This document shows positions 1 through 10,198 of a DNA stretch of 64,000 nt, one piece after another. Within the stretch, counting starts at the first letter, position 1. The number at the start of each line of letters is the position of its first letter. The notes under the pieces are model-generated. The model searched no databases and was not told where the DNA came from. It was given only the letters and a program-made list of their open reading frames with translations. The DNA lies in NCBI GenBank assembly GCA_024195265.1, contig JAJLRJ010000006.1:29504564-29568563 (forward strand), written 5' to 3'. A program made the translations under genes and the position numbers. This stretch comes from Dendrophyllia cribrosa. Lineage: Eukaryota; Cnidaria; Anthozoa; Scleractinia; Dendrophylliidae.

Positions 1-206
1 TGCAAACGAAACTGTTGAGTATTATGGACTGATCTTCATCAGCCAATCAGTAAATAAAGTGTTAAATAAGTGTCAAATGCTCACTTCCTGTCTGAAGATC
101 TTCACTTCATCTCGGCAAATTTTTTCATGTATAATTATTTATAAGTAATCATACGGTTTTCCCGTTCAATTGAGGATTAATTTGCACTTGTGAGTTTTTC
201 AAAAAT
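1..206. other. No recognisable feature
   Basis: AT-rich sequence left of the assembly gap. I see no coding potential, repeat structure or RNA signature in it. Confidence 0.6.
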
Positions 207-706
207 NNNNNNNNNNNNNNNNNNNNNNNNNNNNNNNNNNNNNNNNNNNNNNNNNNNNNNNNNNNNNNNNNNNNNNNNNNNNNNNNNNNNNNNNNNNNNN
301 NNNNNNNNNNNNNNNNNNNNNNNNNNNNNNNNNNNNNNNNNNNNNNNNNNNNNNNNNNNNNNNNNNNNNNNNNNNNNNNNNNNNNNNNNNNNNNNNNNNN
401 NNNNNNNNNNNNNNNNNNNNNNNNNNNNNNNNNNNNNNNNNNNNNNNNNNNNNNNNNNNNNNNNNNNNNNNNNNNNNNNNNNNNNNNNNNNNNNNNNNNN
501 NNNNNNNNNNNNNNNNNNNNNNNNNNNNNNNNNNNNNNNNNNNNNNNNNNNNNNNNNNNNNNNNNNNNNNNNNNNNNNNNNNNNNNNNNNNNNNNNNNNN
601 NNNNNNNNNNNNNNNNNNNNNNNNNNNNNNNNNNNNNNNNNNNNNNNNNNNNNNNNNNNNNNNNNNNNNNNNNNNNNNNNNNNNNNNNNNNNNNNNNNNN
701 NNNNNN
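207..706. other. Assembly gap (500 N)
   Basis: A run of exactly 500 N. The round number suggests a placeholder gap rather than a measured one. Any reading frame across it is meaningless. Confidence 0.98.
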
Positions 707-920
707 ATCTGCCCTTGATGATGTCAATTTCAAAACCTACTGACATGATTCAATAAGAGCTCAAGCTGTAAGGAATAGATACAACAGAGAGTGGGTGCAC
801 TATGGTTTTCTAGATTACGTGTACCACACCTGTTTTCCAAATGTATCTTATGTGTTTGCGGTTTTTAGACCTCACTGTCTTGTAAAACTAAAATACAATG
901 TATTCTAGCATGTAACACAA

Positions 921-2398
921 TCAATAACATACCAATTCCTGAATTCCACTGAGGACTGGAAGGCCCATTCTTGAATATAAGTCCACTATCCAGTGGTATT
1001 CTGGACCCTTGGTTTTGAAACACCAGGTCATGTTTGCTTGTATTAGACCGAGATTCGTCGAAGCTTGATAATGCTTCTGGTGAAGATTTGTGTCCTTGGC
1101 CCTAAATTTAGTTAAAACACTGAATGTGGACTCGGGAAGATTGGAATGTCCTTTCCCCAAATCTGGCTCAATCACCTGTTCTGCATTTTTTGCCCTTTGA
1201 GCACACTCTATCTCATAAGCTAGCCCATGAAATTCACATGTCAGGGGGTGAGCAGAGCGATATGGCTCTCCATGGCATTTCATGTCAGGATAAAACCCAT
1301 TTTCATCAGCATCGCACTGCTTACAGCTGCACTTAACCAGGGGGTGAAAAGAACAAAACCCCCCCTCCCATTCATGATTGTCCCTGCTGTGGTATTTGCC
1401 AAGCACCAGCATGGTTTCCCGGTATTTCTCAGGACTGGTCCCAGCATGGACTAGAGCACAGTAATGATTGCGCTTGGCATTTTGGATAAATGCGGGACCA
1501 ATACAACCACAAGCAGGTTTGTTCCTTGTGGAAACAAATGTATGCTTTTTGCCGGCACAACAGCATTTCACCGATGTAACTGTAGGAAATTCTGATTTGT
1601 GCAAGGCAATAAATGTACTACTAAATGAAGATAGGGACCTCATTTCCTCCAACCTTTTCCCATGTGCCCTCCCCACATGGCCCCCACATGGCCCCCACAC
1701 AACATAACCTCTGACTCATTTTCATTTGCAAATGAATATCTAAAACCTTTAGCGGATGAAGAGTCTGCGTCCTGCCAATTGACTGCCACATTCATGCCTT
1801 CTTCCTTAGCTTTCGCCCACAGCTTCTGGCTAAGGTGGCCCTCTGCGGACTTGGCAGTACCTTTCCACAATTCTTCGTCGCAAATTCTGTCTGCACCTCT
1901 CATTGACAGATGCCCATAGTATAGAAGGGCACCTGTGATGTAATTTTTTATAACAAAGGTGCAATTTTGACTAAAATGACCCCTTATTAGCCAGCAACCA
2001 TCGCAGCATGTTACAGCCCTGGCCCAGCTTCCTATTTGTTCAGGTGAGATCTGTTTCATTTGATGCTTAGCATCATCACACATCTCATCCAAAATATCCT
2101 TAATGTGTGGGAGGGCAAGGTCAATGACCTCCAAAAATGGCTTTTCTGAGGTTACACCCATACCCAACCCCCTTCCCAATGTCTTCCTGTAACTGGCATA
2201 ACCCTGGCCACTAATAAAAAATGCCAGCGAAAGGGCCAAGGACACAATTTGCCTCCTTGAACCAAGGGCAAGTTGGCTGCTCTTGTAGTCAACCTCAGTT
2301 TGCCAACAGCCACAGCACTTGAAGTTGAACATCATTGCCCCTCCATATCCTTTCTTCTCACATGCAGTTAGGACAAGCTTTCCTATGATGTAATACAC
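921..2398 (-). pseudogene. Mutator-like transposase, frameshifted
   Basis: Two overlapping minus-strand frames together resemble the Mutator-like transposase domain often found in cnidarian and arthropod genomes: 252 codons at 2398-1640 and 259 codons at 1700-921. The first frame carries CCDGCWLIRGH and WQDAD, which look like the first two metal-binding Asp regions of an RNase H fold. The second begins inside a GGHVGRAHGKRL block typical of the C-terminal part, followed by a Cys/His-rich tail with KCSCKQC. The frames are offset because an 11-bp unit is tandemly duplicated at about 1669-1698; with one unit the two frames read as one protein. I could not find convincing terminal inverted repeats. 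It is most likely an inactivated transposon. A spliced host gene is less likely because the break lies in a duplicated microsatellite-like unit rather than at GT/AG borders. Confidence 0.72.
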
Positions 2399-3243
2399 AC
2401 CAAATAACAGAGTGAGGTGCGGGGTTGCAAAAAATTGGTTCCATTCTTTTCAATTCCTTTAAGAACGAAGCATCAAGGCAATAAGCTCTACTCTTATTCA
2501 ATGAGGCCAATTCTCTGCAATCCCGCACCTTGGAGTAATAACAAGAGGCCTTCAAAACCTGACGTTTGGGGTCAGGTGAACATAAACAGAGAACTGGAAA
2601 TAAAATTAAAATAATTTTCATGGAAAACGGAAATGCACTGATAGTTTAAGACTTGGATTGAGTAGGTTTTCCCGAAAGTTTCAATGCAAAAGAAGCATTC
2701 AAATGGATAAATTTTAATAATTTGTCATTTGTGGACTGGACAAAAAATACTAATTTGAAAGTAACCTTTTGGACAGTATATACCAACTGTTTTGATGTAC
2801 CTCCACTTTCTTTTAAAACGTGTGACGGTCAAACAAGAGTGAGGCGTGTTATCCTCTTATACAGGCTTAGAACTATTACCTTTACACTTGCCATTATTCG
2901 ATGGACATCGAAAAAAGTCATTGAAACTTTCCACGAACTCCACAATGGAAGAGGTAGTTCCAACAAAAAATCCTTCAGAAATGCTGATTCTACATGCAAA
3001 ATAAGAAAGAAGGAAAGTGACAAACCAACAAACATGTAAGACTTTTGGTAAAGACCATGGCTTTTGTAAAAGAGGAATAATATTTCTTTTATCGGGTTGA
3101 ATTTGTTGACTTCCTTCACCAAAATTTCACACCTTTGCCGTGCGCAGTATTTGATAAACTTGACACATAAAGGAAATTCGCTTTTAAAAAATAAACAAAA
3201 CACATACTAACAGCCTCTAATAACTTTCCGAATACATACTCAC
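2399..3243 (-). other. Gene-free stretch, possibly intron of the MBD-like gene
   Basis: No frame here resembles a protein. A clean splice donor at 3243-3242 reads leftward into this stretch, so at least part of it may be the first intron of the MBD-like gene on the minus strand. Confidence 0.35.
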
Positions 3244-3605
3244 CCAGATTTGTCATCCACAGCTCTTTGTTTTGACGGGGGTTCGTAGTCTTCATCGGAG
3301 TCTTTCTTGTCACACTTAGCAGCTTTTGCCGATTGTTCTGAAGCGAATTCGCCGCTTTCCGCTTTGAGGAATTCGCACAAATTGCCGTCCGCTTCAAGCT
3401 TTCGCTCGACATCTTTAGAACTTTTAATCTTCTTGCCTTTGGGATCGACATAAGAAATGTGGACCCTGTCTCCAGTTTGCCAATGCAGAATCTTCCAACC
3501 CGCTTGTTCGAGTTTCGCCGTGTCCAAATGCGATCTTGAACCAGCTCCAAAACCTCGGGAATCGTGGAGGCTTTTCGACCAGCCTTTCGGATCGCTGTCT
3601 GCCAT
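3244..3605 (-). CDS. Methyl-CpG-binding-domain-like protein, first exon
   Basis: The frame starts at an ATG (3605) and reads about 120 residues. After a short N-terminus (GWSKSLHDSRGFGAGS) comes a segment with the MBD look: AGWKILHWQTGDRVHISYV, then DPKGKKIKSSKDVERKLE. This matches the family pattern of an early Trp, a D-V-Y/F strand, a P-x-G-K-K turn and a ss-DV-x-xL helix. An acidic and basic tail (DSDEDYEPPSKQR) follows and looks like a nuclear protein linker. The frame ends in a consensus donor, TCTGG followed by GTGAGTATG, so only exon 1 is seen and the remainder should lie to the left or beyond the gap. MBD proteins bind methylated CpG and recruit repressors. The MBD match is weak (my recognition only), so the exact subfamily is open. 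This is the best candidate for a real host gene in the window. Confidence 0.55.
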
Positions 3606-3690
3606 AGATAAATAAATCTCTCTTTGTAATAAATAAATCTCTTTTTGTAATAAATAAATATCTCTATCTTATAAATCTCTCTATAAATCT
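3606..3690. repeat. AT-rich short tandem repeat (AATAAATCTCT type)
   Basis: Imperfect repeats of about 25 bp built from AATAAATCTCT and TTTTTGT, directly upstream of the MBD-like start codon. They lie in the presumed 5' untranslated or promoter region of that gene. Confidence 0.6.
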
Positions 3691-3944
3691 TGACTGTATA
3701 TATCGTTTTCTGTGGAATTCTCCTTGAGCGTTCGAGATGAGTATCGAATATCGACTGATTGTAAACACGCGAGCACACACGCTGCGAAGGCGAGCGAGAG
3801 GTGTCGTTGCTAAGCGAACGCATTATCACACCTTCTGATTGGTTTCGCGGGAAAAATAGATGCACAAATATGGACTCTCTAGCCATATTTGGGGGATTAT
3901 TTAGCGTTATACCGCTGCAAATATGTATTGTGGACACAAACAAA
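3691..3944. promoter_or_regulatory. Possible bidirectional promoter region
   Basis: About 250 bp between the upstream repeats of the minus-strand MBD-like gene and a plus-strand ATG at 3945. It has more CpG than its surroundings (several CGCG and GCGAGCG words at 3770-3850). Divergent promoter is inference only; I see no unmistakable TATA or initiator element. Confidence 0.25.
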
Positions 3945-4040
3945 ATGGCTGCCACAAAAGCAAAGGGAAAGCGATTGAAAGTGAGCAATTTTGTGAAATT
4001 TATGGCTGATTTACGTGCAAAACAAGCAAACGAAGCATAA
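3945..4040 (+). CDS. Possible short divergent ORF or first exon (31 aa)
   Basis: An ATG in a strong Kozak context (aaaATGGCTGCC) opens 31 codons, basic at the N-terminus (ATKAKGKRLKV), ending in TAA. It faces away from the MBD-like gene. It could be a genuine small protein, an exon whose donor (possibly a GC-type donor just after the stop) I misjudge, or chance. No family is recognised. The longer reading of this frame from 3801 has no separate support. Confidence 0.2.
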   Translation: MAATKAKGKRLKVSNFVKFMADLRAKQANEA

Positions 4041-4129
4041 GGCGAGTACATACAAATTACAATTTCTCCAACAAGATACATCGCAGAGATTTGAAACTTG
4101 GCAGGTCTAAACTACATAAATAGAGGAAA

Positions 4130-4266
4130 CTTTTCACCGCAGTGCGCACTCGAAGGCTTAATAACAATCGATTGACTTGAAATTGCTTTTCAAGAAGGTA
4201 AATATTTGAATTTTTTGCAATTAAAACTTGTTGAATCACATCTGGAATGCGCACTGCGGTGAAAAG
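4130..4266. mobile_element. Short inverted-repeat element (MITE-like)
   Basis: A perfect 19-bp inverted repeat, CTTTTCACCGCAGTGCGCA at 4130-4148 and its complement at 4248-4266, flanks about 99 bp. The interior has only a small hairpin (cttgaaa...ttttcaag). This looks like a tiny non-autonomous DNA transposon. No convincing target-site duplication is visible. Confidence 0.6.
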
Positions 4267-5113
4267 ATGAGTTTTTTGCTACTCTAATTGTGTGCCAAAT
4301 CTTGGAGCAAAAGAATAAATTGTTGTTTACATATCATTGATTTTGTTGAATTTCTTGAGAAAGACCACACCCTTAAATTTGTTAAATTCCAAACATTCCT
4401 TTAACTTTTCCAAACATTGACAACTTTTTTTAGAATCTATAGGGAGTAATGAATCATTGGTGTAAAAATGACCTTGTAAACTTATATATTTGTCCAGAAA
4501 ATATCCCATAAAAAAGTGTCCAAAATTGACCAAATTAGCCTCCAGGAATACCTTAACGTACATAGGCTATGATTTCTCCGGACACGCCGCGACAGAGGTG
4601 TCAATGGCACGACACTCTTCGACACGCCACATTTCCCGACACGTCTCATTCCGATCTGGGATTCGCCGAGTGTCATGAAATATCACGGTCCCGTAAATTC
4701 CAAGAAATTACTCATTTCAAGCAGTGTATGATTTTTATTTTTCAATAACTGAATCCTTAAGTCATAAATTTCGGCAATTGCCAGACAAGGTAAATTTCGC
4801 TACTTCTCGCCCAATTTAGTATGTCACATTTATTGTTCCATCGTGCCTTTCGAGGACCGGTGCTTACCATAATAAATCAAAAATTAAAAAGTTAAGATAT
4901 TTTCTTTTATAGAAAACATGATGCACCAGTATGCACCACTGGTTTTACGCTGTTTGGGAGAAATGAAATCATGCATATTTTTGCTTTTGTCGCGTAAATA
5001 GGAAGATAACGTCGCCTTGTCACGCTTGAATTTGTTAATCGTTAACTCAAGAGATTAACCTTTTTATGAAACGTATAGTGCCCCAATCCTTTCTTTTTAA
5101 TTAAAAGTTAATT
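4267..5113. other. No recognisable gene
   Basis: AT-rich non-coding stretch. A local cluster of GACACG words at 4577-4650 is the only texture I notice. Confidence 0.5.
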
Positions 5114-5383
5114 TTGCTTCTTTCTGGGGCTTGGAGAACACTCTTCACAATTTCACGCGATGCAAAATTTAATATAAGCTCAAATACTCAACATGGGCGT
5201 CAAAAACGTCCTTGGACTGACGAGGAGACACGTGGACTCGTTATGTATATTTGTTTGTACGGCCCTAATTCTGTTTCTGATGAGTGGCCAACAGCAAGAG
5301 ATCCAACTTTTCGGAATGCCTGTTCGGATGCTGTCGCAGAAACAGCAGGCTGCCCCAGCAGAGGGGATAAGTTTTGCAGATGA
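5114..5383 (+). pseudogene. Myb/SANT-like DNA-binding domain fragment
   Basis: Within this frame, KRPWTDEETRGLVMYICLYG followed by WPTARDP, FRNACSDAV and GCPSR matches a Myb/SANT-like helix-turn-helix type common in invertebrate and vertebrate uncharacterised proteins and transposon accessory proteins. The conserved W-T-D-E-E-T-R-x-L-V start and the later W-P and A-C-x-x-A-V positions are visible. A second piece with CRTRVLKYLKKEF, typical of the domain's end, lies about 130 bp downstream in the next entry, so an intron or an indel separates them. I see no start codon with obvious support, and the surroundings are decayed, so I call it a fragment. Confidence 0.5.
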
Positions 5384-5514
5384 ACTCAAAAGAATTGCTT
5401 GCATTTGTTTGTGTATTATTATCTTCTATCATTATTTATTGCCTGTGACTTGATTCATTAATTGCCATTAAATTGTGATAAATGAAAAAAATGTTTTCCT
5501 TTATTAACATTTTA

Positions 5515-6395
5515 AGGTGAATCATGCAGAACTAGGGTGCTGAAATACTTAAAGAAAGAATTCTCAACACTTTCAAGGGCAGAAGAATTCTTCAGTGTTG
5601 ATTATTTCACAGAAGATCCTGTGCCAAATATTGTACCAGTTGCTCCTGTAACTTCTACACTAAAGTCCAGCCAACAAAACCCTGCCAAAATCCTCATGGA
5701 TTCTTTGTCCCCTTTTTCTTCAGCCCGCCACATGGCAAGATCTCCACGGAGGAGTCCAACATGACAGTTGGGGATGCAATTGTGCACTATATTTAAGAAG
5801 ATGTCGTTAAGGTTGAAGAAGCAGCTGGTTATGTACTTGTTTCGACAGCTCATAACAAATGTTGTTGGTGACTTTGCTTAAAATTTGTTGGGAGGGATTT
5901 CTTGGACATCTTATTGGAAGCAATGTAGACTGTATAATCTTAAAAAAAATCTGGCCGACATGCTGGCAAAATGTTTTCTTCCCCCTAATGGCCAACCTGA
6001 TGCAACCAGACTACCACCTGATAGGATGCCTTTTGGACTACAATATTCATTTCATTGACGCAGACAACACTGTCCACCTTGGAATGGAGCCACACTATAC
6101 CAAGTGGCTTGAAACGATGTATGCCCACTTTGGTTACAAGTGACTGTGCTTGTTCTGGGTCCAACATGGCAGTATGAATAAAAAAAGCTGTCAAGTTGAG
6201 CAAAAGGAGGTTGACATTTTAGAAATGGCACTACAGGCCAGTGACATTACCTTGTCTGAAGACAAAGGTGTTGTTAAAGACACTGGTGTAGATGTAAGTG
6301 GTGAGGATAGTTCTTTATGGCAGAAGAGAATAAAAACTGATGAGGTAAACGAGTCTATGCCTGAGCTTTCAAGTTGCCACAGTAACAATGTGTGA
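5515..6395 (+). pseudogene. Decayed multi-part coding remnant, unknown family
   Basis: Starting after a possible acceptor (cattttaag) the frame reads CRTRVLKYLKKEF and continues to about 5764 as an acidic and Pro-rich piece. Farther on, coding texture resumes in shifting frames: LPPNGQPDATRLPPDRMPFG at 5975-6030, then YNIHFIDADNTVHLGMEPHY and TKWLETMYAHFGYK up to a TGA at 6141-6143. In the same frame LCLFWVQHGSMNKK continues to a stop at 6393. The TGA sits where a Trp would read well. Frame changes near 5960 and 6030 and the TGA indicate a dead gene, possibly the same one as the upstream SANT piece. I do not recognise a function. Confidence 0.4.
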
Positions 6396-7004
6396 ACTCT
6401 ATGGTCTCGACTAGACCCAGACGATGTGGCTAATATAAATGAGGCAGCAGAAGACCCAAGAACAGTCGAGGAAGCTACAGGCATCAATCTTCAGCAAACT
6501 TGGCAGAAACAGAATAGTGGCATTTGTATGGTGTCCATAAATGGACACCATCGGGACTAGCAAGTGTCTGCTCAAGAGATGTCTGCTTATGGGTGGTTCA
6601 AAATGTAGTGTTTGTATGTGGCTGGGACCACGACTACAATGTAAATATCCTCTTATGGGAGGTGTCCATTAGTGGAAGTTCGACTTTCTTGGTTTAACAG
6701 TTTACGCTTCCTTTGATTTTGGGTGCAGCACATACAATGTTTGACAACAGAGCCAAAGTGATGACCACAAAAACTAAATTTGTGAAATTTTGGGATTTGA
6801 TCAGATATTCGGAAACAGCATGACGAAAGATGTCTGCTTGCCAAAAATCAGCCTCTTATTATTGCAATTTAGGGGTGAGATATTGGCACTTTTTGGATTT
6901 TTAGGACTATTCAATGGCAGGTGCAAAAATGTTGCGTGCATAAATGAAACCTAGATTAAAGAAATGATACTATCACTTACTTTCCTCACTCATTTGTGTT
7001 TCAA
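6396..7004. other. No recognisable gene
   Basis: Non-coding. Nothing beyond low-complexity AT-rich sequence is evident. Confidence 0.5.
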
Positions 7005-7153
7005 TTATGTTGTGGTTCAATTTGTTTTTAGTTTGAAGTATTTCAAACCAGTTCAATTTTTGTTTTTCTTTGTCTCAGATTATTATGGCAATGGATCTAA
7101 TTAAAGAAAGAACTGGTTTGAAATAAATCGAAGAGAAAATTTTGAAAACTGAA
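7005..7153. mobile_element. Hairpin MITE, copy 1 (degraded)
   Basis: The left arm (TTGTGGTTCAATTTG, then TTTCAAACCAGTTCAATTTT) matches the arm of the copy at 22757. The right arm is only partly preserved (GAACTGGTTTGAAAT). Same family as the two later copies, most decayed on its right side. Confidence 0.5.
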
Positions 7154-7588
7154 GTTAACTAAGTCAGGTTTTGTTTTCGTTTTCTACCTGTTTATGATAT
7201 GTGTGGTCCCAGTATCTGTGAATGTGCCACAGTAGCAAGTAAAAAAATAGTCAATTACAAAACTAAGTTTCAACAACTTTTTTTCATGGGCCAAAGTGAA
7301 TGTTGCTTCTATTGGAATCCGCCAGTTGCAAAACACGATTAAAGCCAGTGGGTTTTCCAGAGATACAGATATTCAGGTTAGTCACTTGAATGGTAGCCTC
7401 CTCGAAGAGCAGACAACATTTTGTTTCCTCAGTTATCTGAAGTATAATTTTGATAGTCTTCTAAATGATTGATCTTTGAGCCAACTGTAAGTGGTCTTAT
7501 AACAGGAAAGTATTGTCATTTTTTTTGACGATTAAGGATAGGTTATTAACAGGGTGGATTTAGTGGAAATAAAATGGTTACCTCTTTA
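7154..7588. other. No recognisable gene
   Basis: Spacer between two copies of the hairpin MITE. I see nothing else in it. Confidence 0.5.
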
Positions 7589-7731
7589 TGCATATGTTGT
7601 AGTTCAATTTTATCCTTGGTTCAATTTTGATTTTCCTTTGTTTTATGTTCATTATCATATATATGCATAGAAAAGAACAATGGAAAATCAAAATTGAACA
7701 AAGGATAAAATTGATCTACAACACATACATG
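7589..7731. mobile_element. Hairpin MITE, copy 2
   Basis: Nearly the whole 140 bp is one inverted repeat. It begins TATGTTGTAGTTCAATTTTA and ends with the near-complement GATCTACAACACATA, with arms also sharing CAATTTTGATTTTCCTTTG. It would fold into a long hairpin. It carries no coding capacity. Confidence 0.7.
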
Positions 7732-8268
7732 TACATTTATCAACCCCTTAATCATTCTCTGCAGCAATAGACAGTGACTTTTTTTCCCAGGTAAACCTTA
7801 TCGAACTTACAAAAAGAAAGCATGAAAAAAATTATGCTTGTATGGGATTTAAACCCGTGATCAGTTCACGGTCATTTTCACATTTGTTTTATAGTCCTAG
7901 TGTACAAACATAAGATAATAGCTGGTTTCAGTCATATTTAGTACTAAGGGTGTGAGAAAATACCGACATTAGTTTGTAAGTTTTGATATCTCGAAAACAT
8001 GTACCTTATCATGCCACAACATCGATTCTAAGTTCTTAGTTTTGATATGTTTTCGAATTGTTAATGACTGTAATAAGGCTTTTGGCGTTTTGGATCGAGT
8101 CCCGGATATTTATTTTAACCCCACTCGTTTTGGTGTGCGCAGATCAGAACCTGAATTCTAAGTATGCGAATACATTAATTTTAGTTAATGGACTGAAAGA
8201 TCCGAAATTGTAATTGTTTTTAAGGGAGTAAAAGGCGCTGCAATTTTATTTAACAGAGCACAATCTGC
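7732..8268. other. Gene-free stretch with a possible SINE remnant
   Basis: Non-coding apart from the tRNA-like patch listed separately at 7832-7912. I see no other structure. Confidence 0.45.
7832..7912 (-). repeat. Possible tRNA-derived SINE remnant
   Basis: On the minus strand CGGGTTTAAATCCC resembles a pol III B box within a T-arm. About 50 bases upstream a weak A-box-like region (CTAGGACTATAAAAC) is seen, and a T-rich stretch follows. No anticodon arm can be drawn, so this is at best a decayed SINE head. Confidence 0.28.
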
Positions 8269-9015
8269 ATGTCCCAGCCGATGGACATCAGTTCATGGCT
8301 GCTAGCGAACTTTGAAAGCGGTAGTGAAACCGATTACACTTCAAAGGAACAATTGTGGAATTCTTATTCCGAAATTATGAAGAAGTCTGGAAATGACAAT
8401 GCGATGAGAAGAGATTCATTCTTTTCTACGGTTAGAGAAGTGCTTGGCCACTACCATTTTAACAACATCAAAACCATTTGAAAAAATGGCAAGAAAATTG
8501 GTTACAAGTACTTAAGAGTCATCTCACAAGATGATGCAGTAAGAGAAGGCATCAACATTAATCGTCAAGGAGATGCCGCCGATTCCAATGATAATGGTAG
8601 CTTTCTCGATTCCAATTCCAGTTTGAATATCGCTAAAGACGAAAATTGAACAGCAGTTCTACTCACAGAAACCTATGAAGATGGGGAAGGAGGTGATGCA
8701 ATTGAAAATGAAAGCCATGTTAAACTTTTTCCTGAACCACAAAATGAAGATGGTATATCCAGTGGCTGTGAAGAGAAAAGAATGCGCTACGACCCTGCAA
8801 AAATCGGACCAAAAAAGAGACAGAAGAAAACAAGTGATAGTCTGAAGAAGATGAAAGTGAGTCCCTCCAAACATCGGCTGGAGAAGGAGAAAAAAGAGAG
8901 ACGAATGAGTAATGAAAGAGATTTTAGAGTTAACGCAGAATCAATAGCAAACGGACGTCATTGTGTTAGTCAACATAGTGCGTCAAGTAGTCTCAAACCT
9001 TTGACGAAGCACTGA
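8269..9015 (+). pseudogene. RFX-like winged-helix protein, two in-frame TGA
   Basis: One frame of 248 codons, interrupted only by TGA at 8479-8481 and 8647-8649. The N-terminal ~85 residues look like an RFX-type winged helix: SSWLLANFESGSE, then YSEIMKKS, FFSTVREVLG and, after the first TGA, KNGKKIGYKYLRV. Compare the family pattern W-L-L-x-N-(Y/F)-E, Y-x-x-Y, F-x-x-x-(I/V)-R and a final G-x-x-Y-x-Y. The rest is acidic, then strongly basic (KIGPKKRQKK, RLEKEKKERR). Both stops can come from CGA by C-to-T at CpG. The right end overlaps the truncated edge of the L1-like LINE, so the gene was probably cut by, or fused to, that element. The RFX assignment is by eye and moderate. Confidence 0.42.
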
Positions 9016-9800
9016 TCAACAAGGAGTGAGTTATTGAATTTGAAAAATCCTGGTCCCCTTTTTATGAAATCATCGGACTGGATGTTAAACGAGACGGCCA
9101 AGTGGTCGGAGAACGAAACGGGAATGATGTTACATTCTTTCACGTGTGGAAGTAAATGTTTTGACACCAGCCAGTAATCAAGCCTACACTGAATAGTTGA
9201 TGATTGGTGATGCCAGGTGAAAAGTGTCTCATTAGGATGAAATTTTCTCCACAGATCAACTAAATTGAAAGAATTCGTTAGGCTAAGAATGCAATCTATT
9301 AATTGTTTCTTTTGTTCAGTGGGTCGCCCCCCCCTTTTTATCCTTGGGTGTTAGGCAACAATTCATATCGCCACCAATAATAATGTTTTCATCGGCGAAT
9401 TTTCGTACACGCAGTTTTAAAGATTCAAAAAATTCCACTTGGGTTTTCATATCGTTTGGGGCATAAACATTGATAAAAGTGAATCTGTAGTCATCGATTT
9501 TAGCGCACAGAACAATTTCTCTGCCCCTCTTGCCGACCTCAACATGTTCCAAATCAACGGCGAGCAATGAGTGAAATAGGACAAGAGTACCGCAACTATG
9601 CTTTGTGCCGTGACAAACACCGCTTTACCGCCCCATTCGGCCGACCATATTTTTTCTATATCTCGAGAACTATAAACCTCCTGGAGGAAGATGATTTGGA
9701 ACTTTCGCCCATGCAGCCATCTAAAAACTTGCCTCCTTTTACGCTCATTATTTAAGCCTCTGATGTTTAAAGTGACGCAAGATAAATTGATCGCCATGAA
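8985..9800 (-). pseudogene. L1-like ORF2, AP-endonuclease domain, frameshifted
   Basis: ORF2 appears to start near 9795 with MAINLSCVTLNIRGLNNERK, the usual opening of a LINE endonuclease (N of LNIRGL, then FLQEVYSSRD with the catalytic Glu). The frame shifts at about 9570-9620 into LEHVEVGKRGREIVLCAKID, FTFINVYAPND and IIIGGDMNCCL (catalytic D-x-N). It shifts again left of 9316 and ends with RLDYWLVSKHL, then VSFSDHLAVSF, which carries the S-D-H motif. All expected catalytic motifs are therefore present across at least three frame segments. The enzyme nicks target DNA to prime reverse transcription. This copy is dead. Confidence 0.75.
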
Positions 9801-9881
9801 CAAAGCAAAGTCACAGGAAATAAACACGGATACATACCTCCTTCCAAATTTGCGCTGATAAGCGAACGGTCTTTTGTGATA

Positions 9882-9928
9882 GAGTGGAATCCAAGAGTGG
9901 AATCCAAGAGTGGAATCCAAGCATGGAA
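9882..9928. repeat. 13-bp tandem triplication
   Basis: Three and a half head-to-tail copies of GAGTGGAATCCAA in the region between LINE ORF1 and ORF2. Confidence 0.85.
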
Positions 9929-10198
9929 CCCGCCGAACCTTCACACGAGCATTAGAATTAATAAATTGTATAAGTAAACAAGTAAAACAGATATACTGGT
10001 ACATACAAACGAAAAAACTAAAGAGCCCTTTTCGGCTCGATCCCAAGGTAAACAAATCTCGATTGGTCTTTTAACTAAGACCGACTAACGAAAGCGGACC
10101 AAAGGGAACGAGCAGAGAAAATGAGACAAAAAAAATTAATTCTTACAATGCTGACTCTGTTAAAGAAAGAACTTTTGCTGGTAGATATAGGTTGCGAA

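Noticed and set aside
149..756. Open frames running through the N gap
   Set aside because: They consist almost entirely of unknown bases; only a few real codons at each end.
2829..3203. 124-codon minus-strand frame
   Set aside because: Low-complexity Phe/Leu/Lys composition in presumed intron sequence; no domain.
3116..4081. 321-codon minus-strand frame overlapping the MBD-like exon
   Set aside because: It is in a different frame from the domain-bearing one, covers the ATAAATCTCT repeats and intron sequence, and has no recognisable domain.
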